A DNA stretch of 64,000 nucleotides from Calothrix sp. NIES-4105 (GCF_002368415.1 NZ_AP018290.1:1677470-1741469), one strand, 5' to 3'; positions 35,383 to 44,444 are shown, numbered from the stretch's first letter. A program made the numbers and translations. Notes: generated by a model not told the origin, from the letters alone.

Positions 35383-35904
35383 TTATGAAGCGTAGTGATT
35401 AAATACCGCAACTGCATTTTTGTCGTTAAAAGAAACAACGTTAAATGAGTCTTTTCTATTACCCATCTCCATCCCAGGAGTGCCTACAGGCATGTTAGGA
35501 ACAGACAAGCCCGAAACGTTTGATTTTTCTTGAAGCAAACGTTTGATATCGTTCGCTGGAACATGCCCTTCGATAACATACCCATTTATCATTGCTGTGT
35601 GACAGGATGTTAAGTTGTCCGGCACCTTATACCTTTGTTTTACAGCCTCAATGTCAGATGTGGGAAAGTCTTGGACTGAGAAACCCTGTGTCTTTAAATG
35701 CTTAATCCACCCACCACAACAGCTACACTCAGGACTACGATACACAATAATATTTGGTGCTTGAGAAATTGTGCTTGCATAACTTGTAGGAGCTATACTT
35801 CCCAAGATACCTAACATACCTAGTGTCGCTATCGCTACAAACGAAAGACTTACTACGGTATGACACAACCAGTTTCGGCGCCAATGAATAAGTTTTCTCT
35901 CCAT
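35383..35904 (-). CDS. DUF411 metal-binding protein
   Basis: A member of the DUF411 family, which is associated with copper handling. An N-terminal basic stretch and one hydrophobic segment (VVSLSFVAIATLGMLGILGS, about 18-37) give an exported or membrane-anchored protein. Conserved cysteines are in YRSPECSCCGGWIKHL and LTSCHTAMINGYVIEGHVP, followed by LSVPNMPVGTPGMEMG, a methionine-rich segment suited to Cu(I). Single gene; no copper regulator or ATPase adjacent. Confidence 0.85.
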   Translation of the reverse strand: MERKLIHWRRNWLCHTVVSLSFVAIATLGMLGILGSIAPTSYASTISQAPNIIVYRSPECSCCGGWIKHLKTQGFSVQDFPTSDIEAVKQRYKVPDNLTSCHTAMINGYVIEGHVPANDIKRLLQEKSNVSGLSVPNMPVGTPGMEMGNRKDSFNVVSFNDKNAVAVFNHYAS

Positions 35905-35979
35905 TATCTAAAATTTCCTATCAAAATATTTTCTCTCAACTAATAATACATATTTCTTTATTATGACTGCCAAACACAA

Positions 35980-36522
35980 CTATTGGCGCCCAATTTCAAA
36001 CTTATCAATATATTTCTCAACACTCTTCCTCCGTACACCTGTAATTTTACAAATCTCTTCTATCTGACTGCCTTTTTCTTTTAACGCTAGTATTAAATGT
36101 ACTTTTCCCTTATTTATTCTTCTTGGTTCAGTGAGATAGCGGTAAGGAAGCAGTATAAATGAATGCATCTGATTTGAGGCTGTTCCTTTTTTGAGTGATA
36201 ATCCGATGCGCGCGGTTTTAAATATTTCGTTAGTCCTGGGAAGCAGTGAAGTCTCTAACCGCAAGATATTACTATTATCCCAAGCTGTACGTTTTGCGAT
36301 TAAGGAGTCAAGCGTAGTGACATTTTGACTATTTGTCAGTGAGAGTAAATAATCCACACACAGTGACGGTCCACAAATCAAGTTGCCGTCGGGCGCCTCA
36401 ATACTACGAATCAGGATACCATCGTATGTATCACAGGCGCCGAACGTTAAATCTAGCCCTTTGAACGTATAAGCCTAGGAGTATATACAGCCTCGCTCTG
36501 TACTTAAATAACGTGAGCTAAT
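35980..36522 (-). pseudogene. Decayed DNA-glycosylase-like gene with C-terminal HTH
   Basis: On the minus strand the frame reads EFISSRYLSTERGCIYS, then TAG (36477-36475), then AYTFKGLDLTFGACDTYDG, ILIRSIEAPDGNLICGPSLC, RIGLSLKKGT and PYRYLTEPRRINKGK. It ends in a helix-turn-helix (IEEICKITGVRRKSVEKYID). The GILIRSIE, GPS and RIGLS order resembles the 3-methyladenine glycosylase (AAG/MPG) family, but I am unsure. The in-frame stop and the lack of any ATG indicate decay; translation could only restart at TTG 36381. Confidence 0.5.
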
Positions 36523-36684
36523 AAATTCTTAACAATTCCGGAACGTATCTTACTAAAGTTGTTTGTAATACTATAAATCACTAGCTATTAGAAACAATAG
36601 CTTACGAACAGGCAAGACGCGCTTCCTTCAAAACGTGAACTTGCTCTTGTTGCTAGTTCTCGGTTAAATGCGTCAGGAGTAGAA

Positions 36685-38277
36685 GTGATTAACTGGACAC
36701 CTTATCTGGAGTCAATTTGCGATAAATATGCCCAGTGGTGGGAAACTTACACTCTTACAGATGTAGTGGGTGAAAAGCATGATGCAAAAGCGGGAAAATT
36801 TTCTTTGTTGGATTTCAGAATTGTCACATTTGAGCCAGAGAAGGAAAAGCCAGAAGAAAAAAATGAGAAGAAAGAGGAATTGAATGTTCTGGAGGGTTTG
36901 CGTAGGTATGCGGCAGAACACGTATTATTGATTGGTCGTCCAGGTTCGGGGAAATCAACCGCTTTAGAACGGTTGCTGCTAGAAATGGCAGAAAATCCTC
37001 TCTTAAACGAAAAAATTCCCGTCCTCGTTGAACTTCGCTACTACCGAACCTCAATCCTAGATTTGATAAAAGAATTTCTCCTTCGTCATCACCCTAATTT
37101 ATCTATAGAAAGAGAAAAAATAGAAAGTTTATTGCGACAAAGACAATTTTTACTGCTGTTTGATGGAGTGAATGAATTACCATCTGAAGACGCGCGGCAG
37201 GATTTACACAAATTCCGTAAAGATTTCCATGAAACCCCGATGGTGTTTACTACGCGCGATTTAAGGATGGGTGGCGATTTAGAAATTAGCAAAAAATTGG
37301 AAATGCAACCCCTGACCCAAACCCAGATGGAGGATTTTGTACGTGGGTATTTGCCGGAAGTTGGGGAACAGATGCTTCTTCAGTTAGGTAGTCGCTTGCA
37401 GGAGTTTGGACAAACACCTTTGTTTTTATGGATGCTTTGTTCTGTGTTTCAAAGCAATCAAAATAATATTCCATCGAGTTTAGGCTATATATTCCGCAGT
37501 TTTACAGAAGTATATGACAATAAAATTAAACGGTATGTCCCAACTTCTGATGATGCATCGCGCGATTGGTGGGGAAGGTTATTGCAACATTTAGCTTGGG
37601 TGATGACTCAGGGATTGACCTCTCCCCAAACCCCTCTCCTACGAGGAGAGGGGCTTAATGATGGGAGTAATTATTCTCAAACAGAAATTTTGGTTGCTAT
37701 TTCTTACGATGATGCTATTAAGGTATTAACAGAGTTTTTGCGAGAACAAGGTTATCATCAACCGTTAAAAGCAGAGGAGTGGCTAAAAGATTTACTTAAA
37801 CATCATTTAATTCAAATAGGATTAGAAAATAAAATCGAGTTTCGCCATCAACTAATTCAAGAATATTACGCTGCCGAAAGATTATTGCAGCAAATATCAA
37901 CTTTGAGCGATGAAGAACTGCAATGGGAATATTTGAATTATTTAAAATGGACAGAACCAGCAGCACTAATGGTAGAGTTAGTAAAAGATGAAGAATTAGC
38001 GCTGCGAATTGTGAGCTTGGCTTTACAAGTTGATTGGCAGTTAGGAGCAAGGTTAGCAGGAGCAGTAAAATCAGAGTGGCAAGAAAAAACTATTGGGTTA
38101 ATTTATAGTTTAGGTTTGCCGCAACTATTGGAAATTCATTTGTTGGCAATTAGTAGATCAGAGATAGTAACTACCAGATTAATTAAACTTCTTCAATATC
38201 AAGACTTTGATGTGCGTAGAAGTGCAGTAAATGCGTTAGGAAAAATTCAAACTAAGCGTATAAAAAAATACTACTAA
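36685..38277 (+). CDS. NACHT-family NTPase with truncated HEAT tail
   Basis: A STAND-type NTPase. The N-terminal 70 residues include a charged linker. GRPGSGKST (84-92, Walker A), FLLLFDGVNEL (155-165, Walker B), TTRDLRM (sensor 1-like) and winged-helix segments follow. FRHQLIQEYYAAE near 390 is typical of NACHT proteins. The end (LIKLLQYQDFDVRRSAVNALGKI, 500-523) is a single HEAT repeat and then KRIKKYY-stop, whereas relatives usually carry many repeats, so the sensor part is probably lost. Start GTG 36685 with CAGGAG upstream. The trypsin-like gene follows after 43 bp. A palindromic repeat is inserted in frame at residues 313-328. Confidence 0.85.
   Translation: MINWTPYLESICDKYAQWWETYTLTDVVGEKHDAKAGKFSLLDFRIVTFEPEKEKPEEKNEKKEELNVLEGLRRYAAEHVLLIGRPGSGKSTALERLLLEMAENPLLNEKIPVLVELRYYRTSILDLIKEFLLRHHPNLSIEREKIESLLRQRQFLLLFDGVNELPSEDARQDLHKFRKDFHETPMVFTTRDLRMGGDLEISKKLEMQPLTQTQMEDFVRGYLPEVGEQMLLQLGSRLQEFGQTPLFLWMLCSVFQSNQNNIPSSLGYIFRSFTEVYDNKIKRYVPTSDDASRDWWGRLLQHLAWVMTQGLTSPQTPLLRGEGLNDGSNYSQTEILVAISYDDAIKVLTEFLREQGYHQPLKAEEWLKDLLKHHLIQIGLENKIEFRHQLIQEYYAAERLLQQISTLSDEELQWEYLNYLKWTEPAALMVELVKDEELALRIVSLALQVDWQLGARLAGAVKSEWQEKTIGLIYSLGLPQLLEIHLLAISRSEIVTTRLIKLLQYQDFDVRRSAVNALGKIQTKRIKKYY
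37631..37653. repeat. Palindromic repeat inserted inside the NACHT coding sequence
   Basis: CCCCTCTCCT and AGGAGAGGGG arms around ACG, inside the NACHT frame. It encodes TPLLRGEG with no frame change, in a non-conserved loop. I recognise this as a repeat common between genes of filamentous cyanobacteria. Confidence 0.75.
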
Positions 38278-38320
38278 ATCGCTGTTCTGAGAATTATCGA
38301 GATTTTAAATCAATAAACCT

Positions 38321-39088
38321 ATGAAATCCTATGATTTTGGGTTACTGCTGATAACCCCAGCTAGCCCTAGTCGCTTACTTGACCGTTGGCAAGGAAACGA
38401 TAATACAGCTGATATTAAAGAAAAAATTATTGGGGAGAATACATTACGCGATATCTATATATTTGTTCTGGCTTTGGAAGCATCAAAAGCAGTGGTTCGT
38501 ATCCGTACTCCCAAAGATTTGGGTACAGGGTTTATGATAGCACCCGATTTACTAATGACGAACAATCACGTTATTAATAGTTCAGTAATAGCAGAGAAAA
38601 GTCAATATAGCTTTAACTACCAATTAGATACTGATGGTAAAGAGTGCCCAACACAAACTATCGGCGCCATGCCTGGAGGAGCTTTTTACACTAACGAAGA
38701 ATTAGATTTTACAGTAGTAACCCTTCTAGATGTACCTGACTTTGGTAAACCTCTTATCTTCAAAAGTAAATTGATGTGTCGAGATAACCGTGTAGCAATC
38801 ATTCAGCATCCCGGTGGACATGTAAAGAAAATTTCGATGCAGAATAATTTTATTGCTTACGCCGACAATAAAGTATTACAATATACTACTAGTACAGAAC
38901 CAGGTTCATCAGGGGCGCCTGTATTCGACGATGATTTTCAGGTAGTCGGTATTCATCACAGTGGTGGAATGCTACAGGAACCAAATACAGAAAGACGTTA
39001 TCTGCGTAATGGTGGAACGAGTGCAGTTGCTCTATTAAATGACTTGAAAACCAAGGCGCCAGATATTTATAATCGCTTAACAAAATAA
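38321..39088 (+). CDS. Trypsin-like serine protease with effector-associated N-terminal segment
   Basis: A 255-residue S1-fold protease. Catalytic triad: H83 in MTNNHVI, D129 in ELDFTVV, S197 in TEPGSSGAPVF; oxyanion and binding-site features GIHHSGG follow. There is no signal peptide, so it is cytoplasmic. Residues 1-60 (ADIKEKIIGENTLRDIYIFVLALEASKAVVRI) resemble the junction found after effector-associated domains in NTP-dependent conflict systems, but a complete adaptor domain is missing. It lies 43 bp after the NACHT gene, probably in one operon. In such systems the protease is thought to be the effector released by the NTPase; that role is inferred. Confidence 0.82.
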   Translation: MKSYDFGLLLITPASPSRLLDRWQGNDNTADIKEKIIGENTLRDIYIFVLALEASKAVVRIRTPKDLGTGFMIAPDLLMTNNHVINSSVIAEKSQYSFNYQLDTDGKECPTQTIGAMPGGAFYTNEELDFTVVTLLDVPDFGKPLIFKSKLMCRDNRVAIIQHPGGHVKKISMQNNFIAYADNKVLQYTTSTEPGSSGAPVFDDDFQVVGIHHSGGMLQEPNTERRYLRNGGTSAVALLNDLKTKAPDIYNRLTK

Positions 39089-39532
39089 AAACGCAATGGT
39101 GTGTGACGCACTATCAACAATCAAGCATTATATATAGAGGCGCCTGCTAATGGTACGATTCGGACATACAATTATTCGTTGTGTTTTTTGATTGGGCGAA
39201 CTCAAATTAATAAATCTCAATAACTACAAACCTAACTAAAAAATAACTACTCAAATATCCGATATTTTTAAAAAAGTGACAAAAAGTGTTTTGCTACCTG
39301 ATTTGGATTTGCAATTAATAGCGAGCTATTCACGTATGGCTGATCAATACGATGCGGTATTAGGGTATAGCCAGATAATTGCTACAGGCGCCAACTAATC
39401 TGCTTTTATAACTCTGAATAAAATTATTCAGCTTTGTTGGCTTCCGTTCCTCCACCCAACCTACGTCTTTTCAAAATTATAACTCATTATTGTCTTCGTT
39501 ATTTAAAATAGCCTATCCGTTACATCCGTTAA
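39089..39532. other. Intergenic region with an unassigned ORF remnant and repeats
   Basis: The frame 39255-39398 (plus) encodes ISDIFKKVTKSVLLPDLDLQ, then LIASYSRMADQYDAVLGYSQ, without a start codon; it may be a gene remnant. A half copy of the ACCCAACCTAC repeat lies at 39454-39464, and the ATCCGTTAC repeat starts at 39514. No intact gene. Confidence 0.35.
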
Positions 39533-39540
39533 TCATCCGC
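39514..39540. repeat. ATCCGTTAC-type repeat overlapping the ABC transporter stop
   Basis: Two and a half ATCCGTTA units. On the minus strand they supply the last codons and the stop (TGA at 39535-39533) of the ABC transporter. Same family as 48957-49066, 51092-51121 and 51776-51803. Confidence 0.75.
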
Positions 39541-41173
39541 TGCCAAAATTGTAATCACGGTTATATTTGTCGTATTCAATTTTTCCGTAGTCTAGTTTAA
39601 TAATACGGTCTGCGATAGGAAAAAAGTGGTCGTCGTGACTGATGACGATAACTGTTTTACCTCGCTGTTTGAGGTTCATGATGATTTGTTTGTAGAAAAT
39701 TTCTCGGAATATTGGGTCTTGGTCTGATGCCCATTCGTCAAACAAGTAGATAGGACGGTTTTCGAGATATGCTGCTAGTAAAGCTAGACGTTTACGCTGT
39801 CCTTGCGAAAGAGATATAGTTGATAGTTTACTGTCTTTGATTTCGACTTTACTGTCTAGCTGCAATTCTCGTAAATATTCTTGCGCTTGTGTTTTAGCTA
39901 GTTTGCCATCTAAACCTGTGATGCGTTCAAATAAGTAATAGTCGGAAAATACTACTGAAAAGTGTTGACGGTACCATTCGCGATTATCGTCTGTGATTAG
40001 TTTTTTATTAAGACGTATTTTACCAGATTCGGGAGTATATAAACCTGTAATTAGTTTGGCTAATGATGATTTACCGCTACCGTTACCACCAACAATAAAT
40101 ACTATTTCTCCTTGATTAAATGTTAAATTGATAGGGCCAAGTGTAAATGTACTGTCTTCCTTCTCGCTTCTATACGTATGGGTAACTTGTTCTAATTCTA
40201 ATTTGTTCCAATTTTGCGTGATAGGGTGTAATACAAGTTGGTTACTTTCAGTTTGTGCAGCTAATGATAACCCCATTGTTTGTATTTTTTGTAATGCTAC
40301 ACTAGCTCTCGCCAACTGTTGAAGTTTATCTAAGATGCTTTGCATTGGCAGCATCATGTATGTCAAAGTTAGCACATACGCCGAAAGTACAGATGGAGCA
40401 ATGCGAATAAACTGTGGTACTGTGAATAGCAACAGCCCAATTAATATAAAAAATAGTAAATTTCCCCATCCTGTTGATACTGAGTAAGTAAATAGTGCTG
40501 CTGAATTTTGATTGCGTGACCTAGCTGCACTTACTTTCAAATCTTCATTGAAAAAATCCTGGCGCCGTGTTGCGTTCAACTTTAGCTCTTTAACACCGTC
40601 GGTGATCGCGCGAAAATGTTGGAATAAATTATCTTGTTCGCTACGCGCTAGCTGTAGAAAATAATCCGCGCGACTTATAAAAATTTGAACGCTCCCAACT
40701 CCCATCATTAAAAAGCCGATGGTAAAAGCAAATACTGTACCCGATAACCACAACATGTAAGCTAAACACCCAACGATGACGGCTATATCCACACAAATAA
40801 ACGGAATCGCATAAACTGTACTGGATAGCGTTGATACATCCTCCGTCAACGTTGCCAACAACTTAGAGGCGCCTAATTCTTCAAGGTGACGCAGCGGTGA
40901 GTATAAAATTCCATCACTTAATCCCAACCGGAGCTTATACACCGCATTTTGTGAAAGCTGAATCAATAGAACTTGCGAGATTATACTACTGACGAGAACG
41001 ACTAGCGCCAAAATCGGGAACTGTAGCGCCAAATCTTGAGTATAATTACCGCTAATTGCACTGTTTATTAGCGCTATCAGTCGGGCAGAAGTTCCACCAC
41101 TAATTAAGCCCGTGAGAATTGCAATTGCAACCTGCATCCGTGACGCGCGTAATAGTAACCAAATCAAATTCAT
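39533..41173 (-). CDS. Cyclic-peptide-type ABC exporter (SyrD/PvdE-like)
   Basis: A fused membrane-ATPase half transporter. About six helices occupy residues 10-300 (ILTGLISGGTSARLIALINS, then IGLLLFTVPQFIRI). The nucleotide-binding domain has GGNGSGKSSLAKLI (about 360, Walker A), LSQGQRKRLALLAAYL (signature, variant of LSGGQ) and PIYLFDEWASDQDP (Walker B). This architecture matches cyclic-peptide or siderophore exporters of the SyrD/PvdE group. No peptide synthetase lies nearby, so the cargo is unknown. The 3' end is provided by a dispersed repeat. ATG 41173; the long upstream gap (565 bp) leads to the tetR gene. Confidence 0.88.
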   Translation of the reverse strand: MNLIWLLLRASRMQVAIAILTGLISGGTSARLIALINSAISGNYTQDLALQFPILALVVLVSSIISQVLLIQLSQNAVYKLRLGLSDGILYSPLRHLEELGASKLLATLTEDVSTLSSTVYAIPFICVDIAVIVGCLAYMLWLSGTVFAFTIGFLMMGVGSVQIFISRADYFLQLARSEQDNLFQHFRAITDGVKELKLNATRRQDFFNEDLKVSAARSRNQNSAALFTYSVSTGWGNLLFFILIGLLLFTVPQFIRIAPSVLSAYVLTLTYMMLPMQSILDKLQQLARASVALQKIQTMGLSLAAQTESNQLVLHPITQNWNKLELEQVTHTYRSEKEDSTFTLGPINLTFNQGEIVFIVGGNGSGKSSLAKLITGLYTPESGKIRLNKKLITDDNREWYRQHFSVVFSDYYLFERITGLDGKLAKTQAQEYLRELQLDSKVEIKDSKLSTISLSQGQRKRLALLAAYLENRPIYLFDEWASDQDPIFREIFYKQIIMNLKQRGKTVIVISHDDHFFPIADRIIKLDYGKIEYDKYNRDYNFGSG

Positions 41174-41738
41174 GTAAAATACCTTATTTAAGCGCTGTCT
41201 TCGGGTTTATACCCGTAACAATCAACATCGGTATACCCTTTATCTCCCTCAGTACAATAGGAGGTTTGATCTGCCTAAAGCTAAGTAGCTTAAAGCATGA
41301 TTTGGAGATGTCCTCTTGTTGGTATCAACCATTAAAAAGTACTATCACCATCGCAATCTTTTTTACATTAACAAATAATATTACTATATTAGTCCCAAGG
41401 AAAAATTTCTTATTATGAACATGTTTTTAGTATTAGGAGCTACATTGCTATATGTTATACTTTTCTATATACAGCCCCAACCCCTTGCTATCCGGTCAAT
41501 TTTTCACTAACTATGGCGCCTGAAAAAAATATTTGATGAACATACAGTAGTATCAAAATTAGCACTTGTTCCCCAAATACTCTGACCGAAAGAAATTCAT
41601 TTATAGTACTAAAAACAACTGCGTAAGTACGATATACAAGTTTAACATCCACTTGTATTGCCAGCAGATTTTACATAATTGCTGGCAATATTTAATACTT
41701 TTTTAAGTGTGATAAATAATACACAAATAAACCACAAA
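41174..41738. other. Leader region between ABC exporter and tetR
   Basis: 565 bp, AT-rich. It contains a GGCGCC-bearing stretch and the hairpin at 41656-41690. No gene and no copy of the TCCGAACGTTCGGA operator was seen here, so TetR control of the exporter is not supported. Confidence 0.4.
41656..41690. terminator. Hairpin TATTGCCAGCA..TGCTGGCAATA
   Basis: Perfect 11-bp arms with a 13-base loop, followed on the plus strand by TTTAATACTTTTTT. It lies 48 bp after the tetR stop. Its T-tract points along the plus strand, so it may be a terminator or part of a repeat. Confidence 0.5.
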
Positions 41739-42362
41739 TTAAATTTTGGGAACAGGTACAGCTTCGCTAAATACTACACCGAAACATATTGATACTATTT
41801 GTTCAACCTTTTCATCAAAACTAATATCCTCAAAAGCGGCACCATCGAGTATTGTTTGAGCTAATATCACAAAAATCATACTTAATAACGCATCTGCTGC
41901 AATTGGACGAACTGGATATTGCGCGCGTAATTGCTGTACTATATCCAATAACATTAGTTCAGTATTGGATAATTCTTTACCTTCTACCTCACCCGTTAGT
42001 TTCTTTTGTTGCTGCATCATATGAAAAATGCACTCCGTTGGATGGCCTGATGCCCACTTGACTAAACCACGAACAATAACAGTAAAACGTACTAATGGTT
42101 CTGCTATATCCTTACTATCAATAATTACATACTCTATTTGCCCCAAAATTCCACTTATCAACGCTTGTGCTAGTTCGTCTTTACTCTTAAAATGAGTATA
42201 TAAACTTGCTTTCGATTTAAAACCTGCCCCTAAACGTATTTCTTCTATTGAGGCGCCTTCGTAACCCTTCACTGTAAATAATTTCAGCGCAACCGCCAAA
42301 ATCTTACTTCGACTGTCTTTTCCCTCTGCCTTCGGTGATGTTAGTAATGCACTCTCGTTCAT
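41739..42362 (-). CDS. TetR/AcrR family regulator
   Basis: A 207-residue repressor. The N-terminal helix-turn-helix is evident: SRSKILAVALKLFTVKGYEGASIEEIRLGAGFKSKASLYTHFKSKDEL (about 18-65), with variable ligand-binding helices behind. A 14-bp perfect palindrome 33 bp upstream of its start is its probable operator and is shared with the divergent gene at 42460. Ligand unknown; the nearby P450 and exporter suggest a small hydrophobic molecule. Confidence 0.92.
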   Translation of the reverse strand: MNESALLTSPKAEGKDSRSKILAVALKLFTVKGYEGASIEEIRLGAGFKSKASLYTHFKSKDELAQALISGILGQIEYVIIDSKDIAEPLVRFTVIVRGLVKWASGHPTECIFHMMQQQKKLTGEVEGKELSNTELMLLDIVQQLRAQYPVRPIAADALLSMIFVILAQTILDGAAFEDISFDEKVEQIVSICFGVVFSEAVPVPKI

Positions 42363-42394
42363 TGTCTTATGATTTTATTAATATATACATTGTG

Positions 42395-42408
42395 TCCGAA
42401 CGTTCGGA
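42395..42408. promoter_or_regulatory. Probable TetR operator, perfect palindrome TCCGAACGTTCGGA
   Basis: A 14-bp perfect palindrome midway in the 97-bp divergent gap between tetR (start 42362) and the gene at 42460. TetR operators are usually short palindromes in this position. No second copy was noticed in the window. Confidence 0.75.
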
Positions 42409-42459
42409 TTTAAACTAAATTAGAATATAATAAAGCGTTTTGTCAAGGAAATAAAAATA

Positions 42460-42933
42460 ATGTTTTTCTGGGAAGAAGATTCGGTAGAGTATGAATTATT
42501 CAAACAATACGAACGTCCACTCATAGCATTGGGTGTAGATTTTAGTAACCCTTCGGTTTGCGATGCACTCTGTGGGTGTACATATGGGTTAGAGGATGCT
42601 TTTAAAAGTACGATTGAGTATATTTTATGGTTGAAGGAACATGATAGAGAAGTGTTTCCAAACGCGGTATTAATTAATGCATTACAAAAACAGTGGAAAC
42701 CTTCGCATTGGCATTCTGGATATTTTGATAAACCAGATTTACAGTCTATTGGGCAAAAATGGTGGAACGGCGCCGCTTCCATGTGGGGGTGGGATATACG
42801 TAACCAGCTTGTTGCTGACGTGCGTTACGAAAACGGTAAGGAGTTCATTTTGTTTATCAATGGTAGGTCTTTGTTAGTGGAAACTGCTTGGCGTTGGGGA
42901 TGGGAACGGGTGCTTGAGTATGCTCAAATGTAA
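42460..42933 (+). CDS. Uncharacterised 157-aa tryptophan-rich protein divergent from tetR
   Basis: Not recognised. A soluble protein with many aromatic residues (MFFWEED, KQWKPSHWHSGYFDKP, KWWNGAASMWGWD, ETAWRWGWERVLEY) and NPSVCDALCGCTYGLEDAF near residue 30. It shares a divergent promoter and palindromic operator with the TetR regulator, so it is the best candidate for the regulated target. It is convergent with the P450 gene, 9 bp apart. Confidence 0.65.
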   Translation: MFFWEEDSVEYELFKQYERPLIALGVDFSNPSVCDALCGCTYGLEDAFKSTIEYILWLKEHDREVFPNAVLINALQKQWKPSHWHSGYFDKPDLQSIGQKWWNGAASMWGWDIRNQLVADVRYENGKEFILFINGRSLLVETAWRWGWERVLEYAQM

Positions 42934-42942
42934 AAGCAGAAT

Positions 42943-44343
42943 TTAGAATTTAGGTGACAGGAGGCGTGTGGCTTGCATTTGCGTTTTGGGGGGGACTACT
43001 ATTGTTAAACCTCGACGTACTGGCCGAATGTGACTGTTTGGGAGGCGCCTGTTTAAAGATGAGATTTTGTATTGGGTTAAAATGGTTCCTAAAATGATTT
43101 TCATTTCGTACATGGCAAATGCCATTCCAATACATTGACGGTTTCCACCACCAAAAGGTAGATATTCGTAAGGCGAAAACTGTCGTTGTAAAAAACGTTC
43201 TGGAATAAATTGTTTGGGGTTGGGGTATACTTCCTCGCGATGGTGTGCAAGATAAATATTAGGGATGATTAAGGTTTTGGGTGGTAATTCATATCCCATA
43301 ATATTTAAAGAAGATTTAACAATTCGACTAAAGCAAGTTGTGCCAACTGGACATATTCTCAGCGTTTCTTGACAAACTGCTGTTAAATAAGGAAGTTTGG
43401 CAAGTTCTGATGCTTCAAGTTTGTTTTGTTGCAGTTCGCTTTGTAGTTTTTCTTGTACTTCTGGTAATTTGTCAACCCAAGATAATGCCCATACTAAAGA
43501 TGATGTGACTGTTTCATGTCCTATTACAAGTAATGTCACCAATTCATCACGTAATTCTTCATCTGTCATTGGTTGACCGTTATCATAACGCGCGGTCATC
43601 ATTAAGCTTAGTATGTCTTGACGGTTAGGGTTAAAGTTTTTGCGAGTTTCTTGGATGTGGCTATAAATTAATTCATCCACCTGTTTTATTAAATAAATAA
43701 TCCTACCCCAAGGACTCCATATACCTAAATCTTTCTTCCAAAATTTAAATAGTAAGGCGCCAGAAACTACCGGATAACCGACTAATTCTAAAAGTGATAT
43801 CAAGCTTTGACGCAGCTTTTCGGTGGACGCTCCTTCATCCAAGCCAAACACAACTCGTAAAATTATACGTATAGTAATTTCCTGCATGGCATTATGAACG
43901 TTGAAGGGTTTTGTATCTTGCCAGGAGTTAATTACTTTTTGGGTAATGCTTTGAATAATGGCGCCATATGCACGCATTCTATCACCATGAAAAGGAGGCG
44001 CCAGTAATTTGCGTTGATTTCGATGAGGTGTACCATCTAATATGACAACTGAGTTAGAACCAAAAAGATACTTTAAAATTTGATTTTCGCTTCCAGCATC
44101 TAACTTACTTGCATCAGCAGTAAAGATTTGTTCGAGTGCTTGAGGGTGACTAAAATAAACAGTATGATTACCATTTTTATTTTTAATCGTAAAATTATCT
44201 CCGTATATTTTCGCAAAATCCTCTAGATATTCCAAGGGCTGGAAAACTAGTTTCATCTGACGAAGCAAAGTTGGCATACTGGGGCCGTCAGGCAAATTTG
44301 TATCTATCATACACCAATTGATGAAGCGTAATATGTAGTGCAT
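42943..44343 (-). CDS. Cytochrome P450 (CYP110-like)
   Basis: A haem-thiolate monooxygenase. Diagnostic motifs: I-helix GHETVTSSL (about 280), K-helix ETLR (about 330), PERF, and the haem loop FGGGNRQCIG with Cys about residue 411. N-terminal NLPDGPSMPTLLRQMKLVFQPLEYLEDFAKIYGD is typical of the cyanobacterial CYP110 group, which oxidises fatty acids or terpenes. No membrane anchor. The start may be the ATG 12 codons inside (MIDTNLPDGP). No ferredoxin or terpene synthase is adjacent. Confidence 0.9.
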   Translation of the reverse strand: MHYILRFINWCMIDTNLPDGPSMPTLLRQMKLVFQPLEYLEDFAKIYGDNFTIKNKNGNHTVYFSHPQALEQIFTADASKLDAGSENQILKYLFGSNSVVILDGTPHRNQRKLLAPPFHGDRMRAYGAIIQSITQKVINSWQDTKPFNVHNAMQEITIRIILRVVFGLDEGASTEKLRQSLISLLELVGYPVVSGALLFKFWKKDLGIWSPWGRIIYLIKQVDELIYSHIQETRKNFNPNRQDILSLMMTARYDNGQPMTDEELRDELVTLLVIGHETVTSSLVWALSWVDKLPEVQEKLQSELQQNKLEASELAKLPYLTAVCQETLRICPVGTTCFSRIVKSSLNIMGYELPPKTLIIPNIYLAHHREEVYPNPKQFIPERFLQRQFSPYEYLPFGGGNRQCIGMAFAMYEMKIILGTILTQYKISSLNRRLPNSHIRPVRRGLTIVVPPKTQMQATRLLSPKF

Positions 44344-44444
44344 TCATTATTGGTTGTAATGTTAGAAATGATTAATTATAAATTCTGTACATTATAAACT
44401 TTTGCAGCAGTTAAGCAGTACCCGTAGGTGTGGCATCAGTCACC

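Noticed and set aside
41119..41418. 99-codon plus frame overlapping the exporter start
   Set aside because: Overlaps a well-supported gene on the other strand and shows no family.
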